DNA of 64,000 nt from Clostridiales bacterium FE2011 (GTDB lineage Bacteria; Bacillota; Clostridia; Christensenellales; Aristaeellaceae): positions 1,116,001 through 1,180,000 of the forward strand of contig CP069418.1 in NCBI GenBank assembly GCA_017569305.1, given 5' to 3'. A program made the translations under genes and the position numbers. Below, one piece after another: positions 1 to 7,549 of this stretch. The notes under the pieces were generated by a model. That model saw only the letters and a list, made by a program, of their open reading frames with translations, was not told the DNA's origin and made no database searches. The first letter of the stretch is position 1. The number at the start of each line of letters is the position of its first letter.

Positions 1-1
1 C

Positions 2-169
2 CGTGCGGGTAAAGATCTGTCCCAGGACCAGCTTGCACAGCTGTGCAACGTGTCCCGCCAGACCATCAATGCCATTGAGAAGGGCGATTATAATCCCACC
101 ATCAACCTCTGCATCGCCATCTGCAAAGCCCTGGACAAAACCCTGGACGATCTCTTCTGGGAAGGCTGA
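2..169 (+). CDS. XRE-family HTH regulator, C-terminal part
   Basis: The first 55 codons visible are the C-terminal part of a small Cro/C1-type DNA-binding protein; the N-terminus lies before the window. In frame 2 the translation shows SQDQLAQLCNVSRQTINAIE, which is the helix-turn-helix and recognition helix typical of the stand-alone XRE regulators of about 67 residues. It is followed by NPTINLCIAICKALDKTLDDLF and a stop at 167-169. Such short proteins usually act as dimeric repressors of adjacent genes, but the target cannot be seen here. A terminator follows at once. Confidence 0.85.
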   Translation, partial: RAGKDLSQDQLAQLCNVSRQTINAIEKGDYNPTINLCIAICKALDKTLDDLFWEG

Positions 170-184
170 TATTTGTCCTGAAGA

Positions 185-214
185 AAAAGGCGCTCAAATA
201 CGAGCGCCTTTTTT
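185..214 (+). terminator. Terminator after the XRE regulator
   Basis: An 11-bp perfect stem (185-195 with 202-212, core AAGGCGCTC) closes on a 6-base loop and runs into TTTTTT. It lies 16 bases after the regulator stop codon. Confidence 0.85.
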
Positions 215-272
215 CTTTCCCGCCGCGCGGATCATTTTTAAGTCTTAAGTCTTCAGTTTTCAGTATTCATTG

Positions 273-294
273 TTTTGCCGCTTTAGCGGCAAAA
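273..294. other. Palindrome spanning the GH9 stop codon
   Basis: TTTTGCCGC at 273-281 and GCGGCAAAA at 286-294 form a 9-bp perfect stem whose 4-base loop holds the TAA stop of the glucanase gene (283-285, minus strand). It could end transcription, although no clear T-run follows on the minus strand. The last three residues of the enzyme (FCR) are encoded inside it. Confidence 0.6.
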
Positions 295-1887
295 ATACGC
301 TCCCACAAATATTGCCGGTGAGTTCCAATAGATTGCAATCTCGTTGGTGTCAGCGGAGAATGTCTCCTCCACAAAGTACTTCGCCGGCGGTGTGTTTCCC
401 ATTTTCTCCTTTGTCATCGGGAAAGTCATCCGGTTGTTTGGTCCGCCGGAAATCAGTCCGGGCACCGGTTCCTCAATCCCGTCCGCGTCGGAAGGCCGGT
501 GATGGGGATGCATCACCTTTCTCTCTCCAAAACCGGTCACAAAGCAGGTATCCAGTGCGTTCATTCCCAGCGCGTAATTCCATTGCTTCAGCGCCGCATT
601 CCGCATTTCCTGCCGCCCCGTAATCAGCGCATTCATGATCATGGTCATTGCGTTGCTCAGGATCGGCAGAATGCTTCCCCACACATATTGATCCGCCGCC
701 AGCGCCGTACCGTAGCCGGATTCCTGCGACAGCTTCAGTGCCTCCTCGCTCTGCCGGAGGAAATCATCCTTCAGCTGATTATACAGCACTTCTCCTGCCT
801 TTTCTCCCAGGTCAAACAAGCAGCACAGTGCGCCCATTCCGCCCACGTCAGCCCAGCCAAAGGCTGTCAGCTGCTGACCCTCGGCATACAGGCTCTCCGC
901 CTCTGCCCGGAATTCCCTTTCCCCGGTTGCGGCATACATCTCACAGGCAGCCCAGAACCGGTCGTCCTTATCCGTCCGTTCTCCATACCAGCCGGTGAAG
1001 ACCCCCTCCGGATTCCGGAAAGGCACATAATCATCGGTATGCTTCATCAGCCATTCCCAGGCCCGCCGGGCAGAATGCAGCATCCGGTTGGCAAAGGCTT
1101 CGTCAAACGCCTTGTAGACCCTGTATGACAGTGCCAGGCAGGCACAGGCAGCCGCTGTCGCACAGTGGCTCACGGGCATCAGGTATTCCGGTTCCTTGTC
1201 ATCCTGCGGCATGATAAACGGCGCAAACCGGGCCTTTGTCAGCTTGTGATGAAAAGCTCCGTCGCTCCGCTGCATCTGCAGCATCCACTCCAGTTCATAC
1301 CGGGCTTCGTTCAGGATATCCGGCATCCCGTTTCCGGTTTCCGGAATATTCAGTTCATCGCTGCAGCCTTCCGGGAACAGTTTCCAGGTATACAGCATGT
1401 GCCCCACCGTCACCGCGCCGGGACCCACATACTTCCCATAGTCTCCCGCGTCATGCCAGCCGCCGGTCACCCTGCGCAGGACGCTGCGGTCTTCCCAATC
1501 CGCTGCCGGTGCCGTATGGCAGGCCGGATGGGTGTAGATTCCAGCGTTCTCCGGCTTCAGTTCGCATCCGCAGCGCTGATAATACAGGCCTTTGATCAGG
1601 GCATTTGTCACGGCTTTCCAGGGTTTTTCGCTCACCGTCAGGGTTCGTTTTCCCTCAACGCTTTCCAGCGTGTAGGTTCCGGCCTTCAGCTTTCCCAGGT
1701 TCACCAGTGCCACTTCGTCTCCGGATGCCTCATCCGGTTTCAGTGCAGCGGCCTCTTCCATGGGCACAGTCTTCCCATTGTTATCCTTCAGCGTCACGGA
1801 ATCTTTTGCCAGTACCGCCGCGTATACCGGCAGGCCCTCTGCATATCCCGTCTGGTTTATCCGAAAAGCATTGTATATCTCATTCAT
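283..1887 (-). CDS. Glycoside hydrolase family 9 (cytosolic glucanase)
   Basis: A 534-residue GH9 enzyme expected to hydrolyse beta-1,4-glucan or cello-oligosaccharides by inversion. Residues 5-90 form the Ig-like CelD_N domain seen before GH9 barrels (FRINQTGY is the usual opening). The (alpha/alpha)6 domain starts near 95. GWHDAGDYGKY at 143-153 carries the two catalytic-base region aspartates (D146, D149), and DTNEIAIYWNSP near the end carries the acid glutamate E516. There is no signal peptide, carbohydrate-binding module or dockerin, so it probably acts inside the cell on imported oligosaccharides. The start is fixed by the domain alignment; the nearest Shine-Dalgarno-like GGAGAGG is about 14 bases away, so initiation may be weak. 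An exo-acting glucosidase or glucosaminidase specificity cannot be excluded. Confidence 0.9.
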   Translation of the reverse strand: MNEIYNAFRINQTGYAEGLPVYAAVLAKDSVTLKDNNGKTVPMEEAAALKPDEASGDEVALVNLGKLKAGTYTLESVEGKRTLTVSEKPWKAVTNALIKGLYYQRCGCELKPENAGIYTHPACHTAPAADWEDRSVLRRVTGGWHDAGDYGKYVGPGAVTVGHMLYTWKLFPEGCSDELNIPETGNGMPDILNEARYELEWMLQMQRSDGAFHHKLTKARFAPFIMPQDDKEPEYLMPVSHCATAAACACLALSYRVYKAFDEAFANRMLHSARRAWEWLMKHTDDYVPFRNPEGVFTGWYGERTDKDDRFWAACEMYAATGEREFRAEAESLYAEGQQLTAFGWADVGGMGALCCLFDLGEKAGEVLYNQLKDDFLRQSEEALKLSQESGYGTALAADQYVWGSILPILSNAMTMIMNALITGRQEMRNAALKQWNYALGMNALDTCFVTGFGERKVMHPHHRPSDADGIEEPVPGLISGGPNNRMTFPMTKEKMGNTPPAKYFVEETFSADTNEIAIYWNSPAIFVGAYFCR

Positions 1888-1954
1888 ACTGGACGTTTCA
1901 TCCTCTCCGTCAATCTCAACATATATATTTTCAAGTTTTATGTATTCATTAATT

Positions 1955-1985
1955 GAGAACGAAAAGATCGGTTCTTTTCGTTCTC
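1955..1985. promoter_or_regulatory. Operator-like inverted repeat upstream of GH9
   Basis: GAGAACGAAAAGA at 1955-1967 is perfectly repeated in inverted form at 1973-1985 around the 5-base centre TCGGT. It lies just downstream of the candidate GH9 promoter, where a repressor would block transcription. It could also fold as an RNA hairpin in the leader. Confidence 0.55.
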
Positions 1986-1997
1986 CTGCGCATGGGT

Positions 1998-2028
1998 ATT
2001 TTACTTCTTCAAGTTCACTCTAAGTCAA
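1998..2028 (-). promoter_or_regulatory. Candidate GH9 promoter
   Basis: On the minus strand TTGACT (2023-2028) and TAAAAT (1998-2003) are separated by 19 bases. The long spacer makes it weaker than consensus or activator-dependent. The rest of 1888-2079 is A/T-rich with no gene. Confidence 0.4.
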
Positions 2029-2079
2029 TCTTCCAAAAAAAGATTTCTGTATTGCTCCTGTTTTTTGTTGTATACACTC

Positions 2080-2108
2080 TTGACAAAAGATTTTATTCGG
2101 CATAAAAT
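2080..2108 (+). promoter_or_regulatory. Promoter of the amt gene
   Basis: TTGACA (2080-2085), a 17-base spacer and TAAAAT (2103-2108) make a near-consensus sigma-A promoter. Transcription should begin near 2115, a few bases before the leader hairpin. Confidence 0.8.
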
Positions 2109-2121
2109 CCGTGCATCCCAA

Positions 2122-2170
2122 TGAGGCGCGAAGGTGTGCTGAACACCTTCGCGCCTCACTTTGTATTTTG
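2122..2170 (+). promoter_or_regulatory. Terminator-like hairpin in the amt leader
   Basis: A 16-bp perfect stem (2122-2137 with 2143-2158; core GAGGCGCGAAGGTG) closes on GCTGA and is followed by a T-rich run at 2160-2168. It sits almost at the 5' end of the expected transcript, so full-length amt mRNA must read through it. An attenuator is the simplest reading; a protective 5' stem-loop is the alternative. Confidence 0.6.
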
Positions 2171-2198
2171 GGAAAAACACGAAACGGAAGTGATCTGT

Positions 2199-3917
2199 AT
2201 GACATTCTCGGCAGCCAACACAATATGGGTGCTCCTAGGAGCAGCTCTGGTCTTCTTCATGCAGGCGGGATTCGCCATGTGTGAAGCGGGTTTCACCCGC
2301 GCCAAAAATACCGGTAACATTTTGATGAAGAACCTGATGGACTTCTGTATCGGTACCCCGTTATACTGGCTGTTCGGCTACGGCATTATGTTCGGCGCCG
2401 GCACCGCACTCTTCGGCTGGATCGATCCCTTTATCATGAAGGATTACAGCCATATTCTTCCGGCGGGCGTTCCACTCTGGGCATACGCCATCTTCCAGAC
2501 CGTCTTCTGTGCCACCTCCGCCACCATCGTTTCCGGTGCCATGGCTGAGCGGACTAAATTCTCTGCTTACTGCATCTACTCCGCAGCGATCTCGCTGTTC
2601 ATCTACCCGGTCTCCGGTCACTGGATCTGGGGCGGCGGTTTCCTCGCTGAAATGGGCTTCCATGATTTCGCCGGTTCTACCGCGGTTCACATGGTCGGCG
2701 GCATTTGCGCCCTGATCGGTGCTAAGATCCTTGGACCCCGCGTTGGCAAGTACGGCAAGGATGGAAAGCCCCGCGCCATCCTCGGTCACAACCTTTCCAT
2801 CGCAGCCCTGGGCGTGTTCATCCTCTGGTTCTGCTGGTTCGGTTTCAACGGTGCTTCCACCGTGGGCATGGACAGCGACGAACTGATCGGCAGCGCCTCC
2901 CTGGTTTTCTTCAACACCAACCTGGCCGCTGCTGTGGCTACTCTGACCACCATGCTCTTCACCTGGCTCCGCTACGGCAAGCCTGATGTCTCCATGACCT
3001 TCAACGCAGCTCTGGCCGGCCTGGTCGGCATCACTGCAGGATGCGACGCGGTCGACCCCTTCGGCGCGGCTCTCATCGGTCTGGCCTGCGGCTTCGTTAT
3101 CGTACTCGCTGTTGAATTCTTCGACAAGGTCGTAAAGATCGATGACCCGGTAGGCGCCATCTCTGTCCACGGTGTATGCGGCGCTCTCGGTACCATCCTG
3201 ACCGGCCTGTTTGCCACCGGCGGCACTACCATGAAGGGTGTCTTCTACGGCGGCGGCTTCAAGTTCTTCGGTGTCCAGCTGCTTGGCGTTCTGTGCACCA
3301 TCGCCTGGACCGCAACCGTCATCACCGTCGTCTTTATGATCATCAAAAAGACTATCGGCCTGCGGGCAGATGCCGCGGATGAGGTCATGGGCCTCGACCG
3401 CAGCGAGCACGGCCTGCTCACCGCTTATTCCGGATTTGCCATCCTGCCTGAAGAAGGCTATGACGCTCCCGCAGCCGCTCCGGCTCCTGTTGCCGCAGCC
3501 GCTCCTGTTGCGGAAGCCGTGCCTGTCGCTGTGAAGAAGGCCGAAAAGCCTGTGGGCGAACCGGTTTACACCCGCGTGCAGATCATCTGCCGCCCTGCCA
3601 GCCTGGAAAGCCTGAAGAAGGCCATGAACGGCATCGGCATCACCGGTATGACTGTTACCAATGTTATGGGTTACGGCGCACAGAAGGGCAAGCCCGAGTA
3701 CTATCGTGGTACTCCTGTGGAAGTTACCCTGCTGCCCAAGGTACAGGTTGATATCGTCGTCAGCAAGATCCCCGTCAGCGAAGTTGTTGAAACAGCCCGC
3801 GGCGTCCTGTACACCGGTCACATCGGCGATGGTAAGATCTTCGTCCAGGATGTTGAGAATGTTATCCGGGTTCGTACCGGCGAGGAAGGCTATGATGCCC
3901 TCCAGTCGGATGAATAA
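2199..3917 (+). CDS. amtB: Ammonium transporter with fused C-terminal PII domain
   Basis: A 572-residue fusion. Residues 1 to about 415 are an Amt/Rh channel that moves ammonium across the membrane (AGFAMCEAGF in the first helix; eleven-helix pattern). A low-complexity Ala/Pro/Val linker at about 425-450 leads to a PII (GlnB-like) domain at about 450-570. The PII part keeps the T-loop framework (QKGKPEYYRG, LLPKV) and the nucleotide-binding GDGKIF and RVRTGEEG segments. The tyrosine that is uridylylated in classical GlnB (position 51) aligns with valine in YRGTPVEVTLLPK. The domain therefore probably gates its own channel by ATP/ADP/2-oxoglutarate rather than by covalent modification. Start 2199 has GGAAG eight bases upstream; an earlier in-frame ATG lies inside the leader hairpin. 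Confidence 0.92.
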   Translation: MTFSAANTIWVLLGAALVFFMQAGFAMCEAGFTRAKNTGNILMKNLMDFCIGTPLYWLFGYGIMFGAGTALFGWIDPFIMKDYSHILPAGVPLWAYAIFQTVFCATSATIVSGAMAERTKFSAYCIYSAAISLFIYPVSGHWIWGGGFLAEMGFHDFAGSTAVHMVGGICALIGAKILGPRVGKYGKDGKPRAILGHNLSIAALGVFILWFCWFGFNGASTVGMDSDELIGSASLVFFNTNLAAAVATLTTMLFTWLRYGKPDVSMTFNAALAGLVGITAGCDAVDPFGAALIGLACGFVIVLAVEFFDKVVKIDDPVGAISVHGVCGALGTILTGLFATGGTTMKGVFYGGGFKFFGVQLLGVLCTIAWTATVITVVFMIIKKTIGLRADAADEVMGLDRSEHGLLTAYSGFAILPEEGYDAPAAAPAPVAAAAPVAEAVPVAVKKAEKPVGEPVYTRVQIICRPASLESLKKAMNGIGITGMTVTNVMGYGAQKGKPEYYRGTPVEVTLLPKVQVDIVVSKIPVSEVVETARGVLYTGHIGDGKIFVQDVENVIRVRTGEEGYDALQSDE

Positions 3918-3939
3918 ATTCTTCCCCAATCTTATCCGA

Positions 3940-3972
3940 AAAGGCCCCCGCCATCCGGCGGGGGTTCTTTTC
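3940..3972 (+). terminator. Terminator after amt
   Basis: CCCCCGCC (3945-3952) pairs with GGCGGGGG (3957-3964) and is followed by TTCTTTTC, 22 bases after the amt stop. Confidence 0.8.
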
Positions 3973-4017
3973 GGCTGTGCATCCGCACAGCAGACACTCT
4001 ACACTCTTCACTGTCGC

Positions 4018-4135
4018 ACAACAACAACTCTACGCTCATCACTCATCACTTTTCACTATACACTCATCACTTTCGTTCCATCCTACCTCCTACTTTCTCC
4101 CTCCTACCTGTTATTGTTTTCAGTATTCATTAAAA
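4018..4135. repeat. Low-complexity pyrimidine-rich tract
   Basis: This gene-free stretch between two converging genes consists of irregular repeats of CACTCATCAC/TTTTCACT followed by CCTACCTCCTAC-like units. The same two unit types recur at other gene junctions in the window (for example 35070-35106, 37378-37415, 40264-40303 and 42064-42117). It is followed at 4135-4175 by the palindrome AAAAAGGATGGAGATCCTG / CAGGATCTCCATCCTTTT, probably the terminator of the minus-strand permease. Confidence 0.6.
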
Positions 4136-4177
4136 AGGATGGAGATCCTGTTTTACCAGGATCTCCATCCTTTTCCA

Positions 4178-5380
4178 TTACCTCTTGTCCTTGTCAATCA
4201 GTTCCAGCGAAACGGTTGACATCAAGGCAAAGCCCAGGATAAACACGCACAGGAAGAACCAATTGATCAGGACATTCACCCTTGACTTGTCATACTGTTT
4301 CTTCTGGGCGGCTTCGGCTGTCCGCTCCTGCAGGAAGCTCTTCACGTTCTCTTCGCCGAAGATGCTCATCAGCTCTCCTACGGTGGTCTTAATTGTGAAG
4401 CTCTTATCTTTTCGTTTTTGTACTGTGTCGCTTGTATTGGCAAAATCCAGCAACTCACCGAATGTCATCGGATCCTTAATGATCAGTTCATCCTTGTTAC
4501 GGATTTCGCCAATCTCCAGCAGTTCCGCAAGATCTCCGGCGGTCATGGATGGAAGCACGACATCCTCCCGGTGCTTTGCCATCGCATCACTGTTCAGAAT
4601 GTCCAGTATTTCTCCTACGGTAATCGTTTTTTCGATCTCGCTGTTCTTCATGCTGTTCACAGCAGTCCATCCGGCTGCCATCGGCAGCTCATTGTAGCCG
4701 CACTGAGATGCGATCGCTTTAATTCCGTAATTGGATACCGTGAAAGTCGACAACGGCTGAACACGTTCTGGCAGCGGGATCACTCCGCCGGAAAAAACCA
4801 GCTGGAAGATCAGCACAAAGGGCATTACCGTCATGGCGGCAGTGGTCGTATGGGCGATGCTGGAGATAAACAGGCTCATCATATCCGCCGCATAGGAAAT
4901 CAGCAACAGCGTAATGCCAAATTCCACAATCCCCATATGTGCGGTGAAAATGCCCTCCTCCGGAAACGGAACCCCTGCAGACTTCATCACATACAAGCTG
5001 ACAATCGTCTGGATCAGGCACAGGAAGAACTGATAGATCATATGCGCCGTCATATAAGAGGTGATATGCATACCGGAGCGATGTTCCCGCTTGACAATCG
5101 CCCTTTCCCGGCAGATTGCCTGGATAGAATTGAAGCATCCGTTCCACAGTGCTACGCAGGTCAGCGCGAAGGAGCCGATGATGCAGCCCTCCATGTTGGC
5201 AAAGATCCGGTTCCGGATCACCACCGCCACCAGCATGGCAATCACCATGGCCATGGGGATTACTTTCCAGTCGCTTTCATTGATAAAGAACCTGAATTGT
5301 TTGCCCAGGTAGATCGGTACCTGGCTCAGCCGGTCGCGGTGCCGGAACGTTCTTTCCTTTTTAACGATTGTCTCAGACAT
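4178..5380 (-). CDS. ABC-2 type permease (ABCG-like) with repeat insert
   Basis: A 400-residue membrane protein that should pair with the ATPase encoded just upstream to form an ABCG-type exporter; its substrate is unknown. About six hydrophobic segments are visible, at roughly 40-58, 65-85, 108-132, 150-172, 180-202 and 369-390. Between the fifth and last segments lies a hydrophilic insert (about 245-365) with four related motifs spaced 26-27 residues apart: ITVGEILDIL (253), MTAGDLAELL (279), MTFGELLDF (305) and TTVGELMSIF (332). The ATG at 5378-5380 overlaps the end of the ATPase gene by 8 bases and is preceded by GGAGGTG, so the two proteins are translationally coupled. An in-frame start 63 bases upstream has no such site. 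Confidence 0.85.
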   Translation of the reverse strand: MSETIVKKERTFRHRDRLSQVPIYLGKQFRFFINESDWKVIPMAMVIAMLVAVVIRNRIFANMEGCIIGSFALTCVALWNGCFNSIQAICRERAIVKREHRSGMHITSYMTAHMIYQFFLCLIQTIVSLYVMKSAGVPFPEEGIFTAHMGIVEFGITLLLISYAADMMSLFISSIAHTTTAAMTVMPFVLIFQLVFSGGVIPLPERVQPLSTFTVSNYGIKAIASQCGYNELPMAAGWTAVNSMKNSEIEKTITVGEILDILNSDAMAKHREDVVLPSMTAGDLAELLEIGEIRNKDELIIKDPMTFGELLDFANTSDTVQKRKDKSFTIKTTVGELMSIFGEENVKSFLQERTAEAAQKKQYDKSRVNVLINWFFLCVFILGFALMSTVSLELIDKDKR

Positions 5381-6722
5381 GCTGCACCTCCGTGTACTTG
5401 AGGATGAACTCATCCGCCCGGCCTTCGCCGCCCTCTTCCTCACGGTTGACAGACTTTACGATCTCCTCCATCTTTTCCTTACCAAAGAAAGCCCGTGCCT
5501 CATCGATGGGGCCGAACCAGGCCAGCCGTCCGGTACGCTTTGCGTCCTTGGCCAGGACAATCACGTCGTCAAACAGGTCGATAACCCTGTCCGGTGTATG
5601 GGTAATAACAATAATGATCTTGCCCTGGTCGGCAATCTTCCGCAGCTGGGTAAACAGTTCCCGGGCCATCACGCCGTCCAGGCCACTGTCCGGCTCGTCC
5701 AGGATGAACAGCGTCGGGTTGGAGATAAACTCCATGGCAATGGACAGCCGCTTCCGCTGTCCGCCGGAAAGCTTGGACACCAGGTTGCCCTTTACCGGGG
5801 TCAGGCCGAAAATATCCATTACTTCCTCCACCCGGCCCTGCCGTTCCGGCCTGGAGAAACTGTTAGGCAGCCGCAGCATGGCGGTATCCATCAGGGTACG
5901 GTAAACCGTATCACAACCGCGGATCAGGTCTGCCTGCGGTACAAAGCCGATGTCATACTGCATTTCCTTATAGTTTTTATACATGTTCCGGCCGTTGATG
6001 GTCACCTCTGCCTTCGCGGGCTCATATCCGTTCACCGCATTCAGGAAGGTGGTCTTCCCCGCACCGGAACCGCCCAGCAGCAGCACCATATGTCCGGGCT
6101 GAATACTCAGGTGGATGTTCCTGAGCAGGTATTTTTTCTTAAAGAATTCCCTGGCTGTCCGTTCCTCAAGGTTCACAGTCAGGCCTTGATCCAGTATCGC
6201 AGCCTTCCTGCCTGAAAAATAGTAGTCGGCGTCATCCCGGATTTCCTCCGCCAGCCAGACCGGCTGGTATTTCTTTCTGAAGCCCCACAGCAGCGGAGCA
6301 ACCGGAAAATACTCCGCCACAAGCCACAGCAGCACCCACCATCTTCTCCGTTCAAAAACCCGGCACAAGCCTGAATACATCCGGGCGGAATAGATCAGGA
6401 CAGCCGGCATGCACGCAACATCCAGAAGCGCGCAGAAAAAGTACGGAACGCTTCCCGGCTCCATGTATGTATTTACAATATATACAAGCGTAACGACAGT
6501 ATGAAGTAAGGTTACTGTCCGGCCTTCCTGCTCGCGGTCTGCGCACAGTGCCAGTTTGTAATATTTTACAATCGGCACCAGCGCCCACCAGCCCTTCAGG
6601 CCGCATTTCACAAACAACCTCCACAGTCCAATCATATAAAGGACCGACAAAATTGTTGACAGCGTATCAAACGAACCAAACAGGACATAGAGCAGAACAT
6701 TCAGTTCCTTCCCGAAAGACAT
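5373..6722 (-). CDS. ABC transporter ATP-binding protein with N-terminal membrane domain
   Basis: A 449-residue protein. The first ~150 residues are hydrophobic with 4 likely membrane helices (including LWRLFVKCGLKGWWALVPIV, a DUF5684-like pattern). An ABCG-family nucleotide-binding domain follows, with Walker A GGSGAGKTTF near residue 217, signature LSGGQRKRLSIAM near 316 and Walker B LFILDEPDSGLD near 338. It should energise export by the adjacent ABC-2 permease. In most bacterial half-transporters the ATPase is soluble, so the added membrane part is unusual. The start chosen (6722) lies 12 bases after GGGGGAGG; the in-frame ATG at 6734 directly abuts that site and is unlikely to be used. 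Confidence 0.88.
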   Translation of the reverse strand: MSFGKELNVLLYVLFGSFDTLSTILSVLYMIGLWRLFVKCGLKGWWALVPIVKYYKLALCADREQEGRTVTLLHTVVTLVYIVNTYMEPGSVPYFFCALLDVACMPAVLIYSARMYSGLCRVFERRRWWVLLWLVAEYFPVAPLLWGFRKKYQPVWLAEEIRDDADYYFSGRKAAILDQGLTVNLEERTAREFFKKKYLLRNIHLSIQPGHMVLLLGGSGAGKTTFLNAVNGYEPAKAEVTINGRNMYKNYKEMQYDIGFVPQADLIRGCDTVYRTLMDTAMLRLPNSFSRPERQGRVEEVMDIFGLTPVKGNLVSKLSGGQRKRLSIAMEFISNPTLFILDEPDSGLDGVMARELFTQLRKIADQGKIIIVITHTPDRVIDLFDDVIVLAKDAKRTGRLAWFGPIDEARAFFGKEKMEEIVKSVNREEEGGEGRADEFILKYTEVQHV

Positions 6723-6772
6723 ACCTGTTCTCATCCTCCCCCGGACAATCAGTCCCGGAATGTGTACATGTC

Positions 6773-6801
6773 AAAATACCTCAAAACCTCTTTCCGGTCA
6801 A
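6773..6801 (-). promoter_or_regulatory. Promoter of the ABC exporter operon
   Basis: On the minus strand TTGACC (6796-6801), a 17-base spacer and TATTTT (6773-6778) lie about 50 bases before the ATPase start. Confidence 0.6.
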
Positions 6802-6802
6802 T

Positions 6803-6838
6803 AGAAAACCGGCGGCAGTTCTGTTCCTGCCACCGGTT
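6803..6838 (-). terminator. Terminator of the STAS operon
   Basis: A 12-bp stem (6827-6838 with 6807-6818, one G-U pair) with an 8-base loop is followed on the minus strand by TTTTC. It separates the STAS pair from the exporter promoter immediately downstream. Confidence 0.75.
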
Positions 6839-6871
6839 CTGTCACCGGTCTGCCTTGTTTTTTCTCCGGTT

Positions 6872-7477
6872 TCAGGCCAACTTCTTGATGATAATCATTT
6901 CCACGGTTCCGCTGCGGATCGATACCTTGATATCATCCGCCACGTGGGATACCACGGATTTTTCCAGTTCATCCCAGGCCTCCCGGACGTCCTTGGCGTC
7001 CAGTTCCAGCCGGGAGGACAGCGCGTTTTCATACCGTGCCATGGACCATTCCCAATCCAGTGCAGGAGAACTGGTATATTCAAAAGCATCCGGCAGCAGC
7101 AGCGGGCTGGTATAGGTGGCCAGATCCTCGTCGGAACCCCAGTCAAAGAAATCCCGGATCCTGCCCATGATACCTTTGGCGGACTCGTTTTTCCCCGAGC
7201 TGGAAACTGCCAGCAGCTGTTCACGTTCCTCGCTGTTCAGCAGCGTCCTCACCTGCAGGTGCAGCCGGTATTCACCATCTTCGTCCTCAATCCAGAAGAT
7301 ACCTTCCCGCTCTCCCGTAATGGAGCGCATCAGGCCCATCATCTCTTCGGTCAGCAGCCGCAGGTGCAGGGCATCTTTCATTTTCAGGCCCTTGTAAGCC
7401 GCTACCTTTTCCGCCTGTTCCAGTGCAGCGCCCATCCGGGCTCCCTGGCTGGAAACCGTAATTTTATCTGTTTTCAT
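6872..7477 (-). CDS. Putative kinase-like partner of the STAS protein
   Basis: A 201-residue soluble protein that I do not recognise by sequence alone. Residues 30-65 (KDALHLRLLTEEMMGLMRSITG) resemble the N-box helix of GHKL/RsbW-type anti-sigma kinases but without the usual asparagine. EMIIIKKL closes the protein as a final strand. The position directly after a STAS anti-sigma-antagonist gene suggests it is the regulatory kinase or a degenerate ATP-binding partner in a partner-switching module. No sigma factor gene is nearby. An A/G-rich Shine-Dalgarno region (GAACAAAGG) precedes the ATG. Function is inferred from context. Confidence 0.55.
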   Translation of the reverse strand: MKTDKITVSSQGARMGAALEQAEKVAAYKGLKMKDALHLRLLTEEMMGLMRSITGEREGIFWIEDEDGEYRLHLQVRTLLNSEEREQLLAVSSSGKNESAKGIMGRIRDFFDWGSDEDLATYTSPLLLPDAFEYTSSPALDWEWSMARYENALSSRLELDAKDVREAWDELEKSVVSHVADDIKVSIRSGTVEMIIIKKLA

Positions 7478-7511
7478 CCTTTGTTCTCTCCCGCAAACAG
7501 CATTCTGTCCC

Positions 7512-7544
7512 GGCGGTTTTCCGGATCAGCCCGGAAGATCCGCC
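7512..7544. other. Intercistronic hairpin between STAS and partner gene
   Basis: GGCGG/CCGCC outer arms (7512-7516, 7540-7544) enclose TTCCGG/CCGGAA (7519-7524, 7531-7536). It may tune the relative expression of the two genes; no T-run suggests a terminator. Confidence 0.4.
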
Positions 7545-7549
7545 TTCTG

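Noticed and set aside
2122..2158. Canonical ANTAR two-hairpin antiterminator before amt
   Set aside because: Only one hairpin is present before the start and its loop lacks the A1/G4 hexaloop; kept only as a regulatory hypothesis.
2361..3929. 522-codon frame on the minus strand
   Set aside because: It is the complement of the ammonium transporter; its Asp/Gly/Ala-rich composition mirrors the codon use of the real gene.
4018..4110. Possible CRISPR array
   Set aside because: Repeat units are only about 7-14 bases, irregular and without unique spacers; no cas genes occur in the window.
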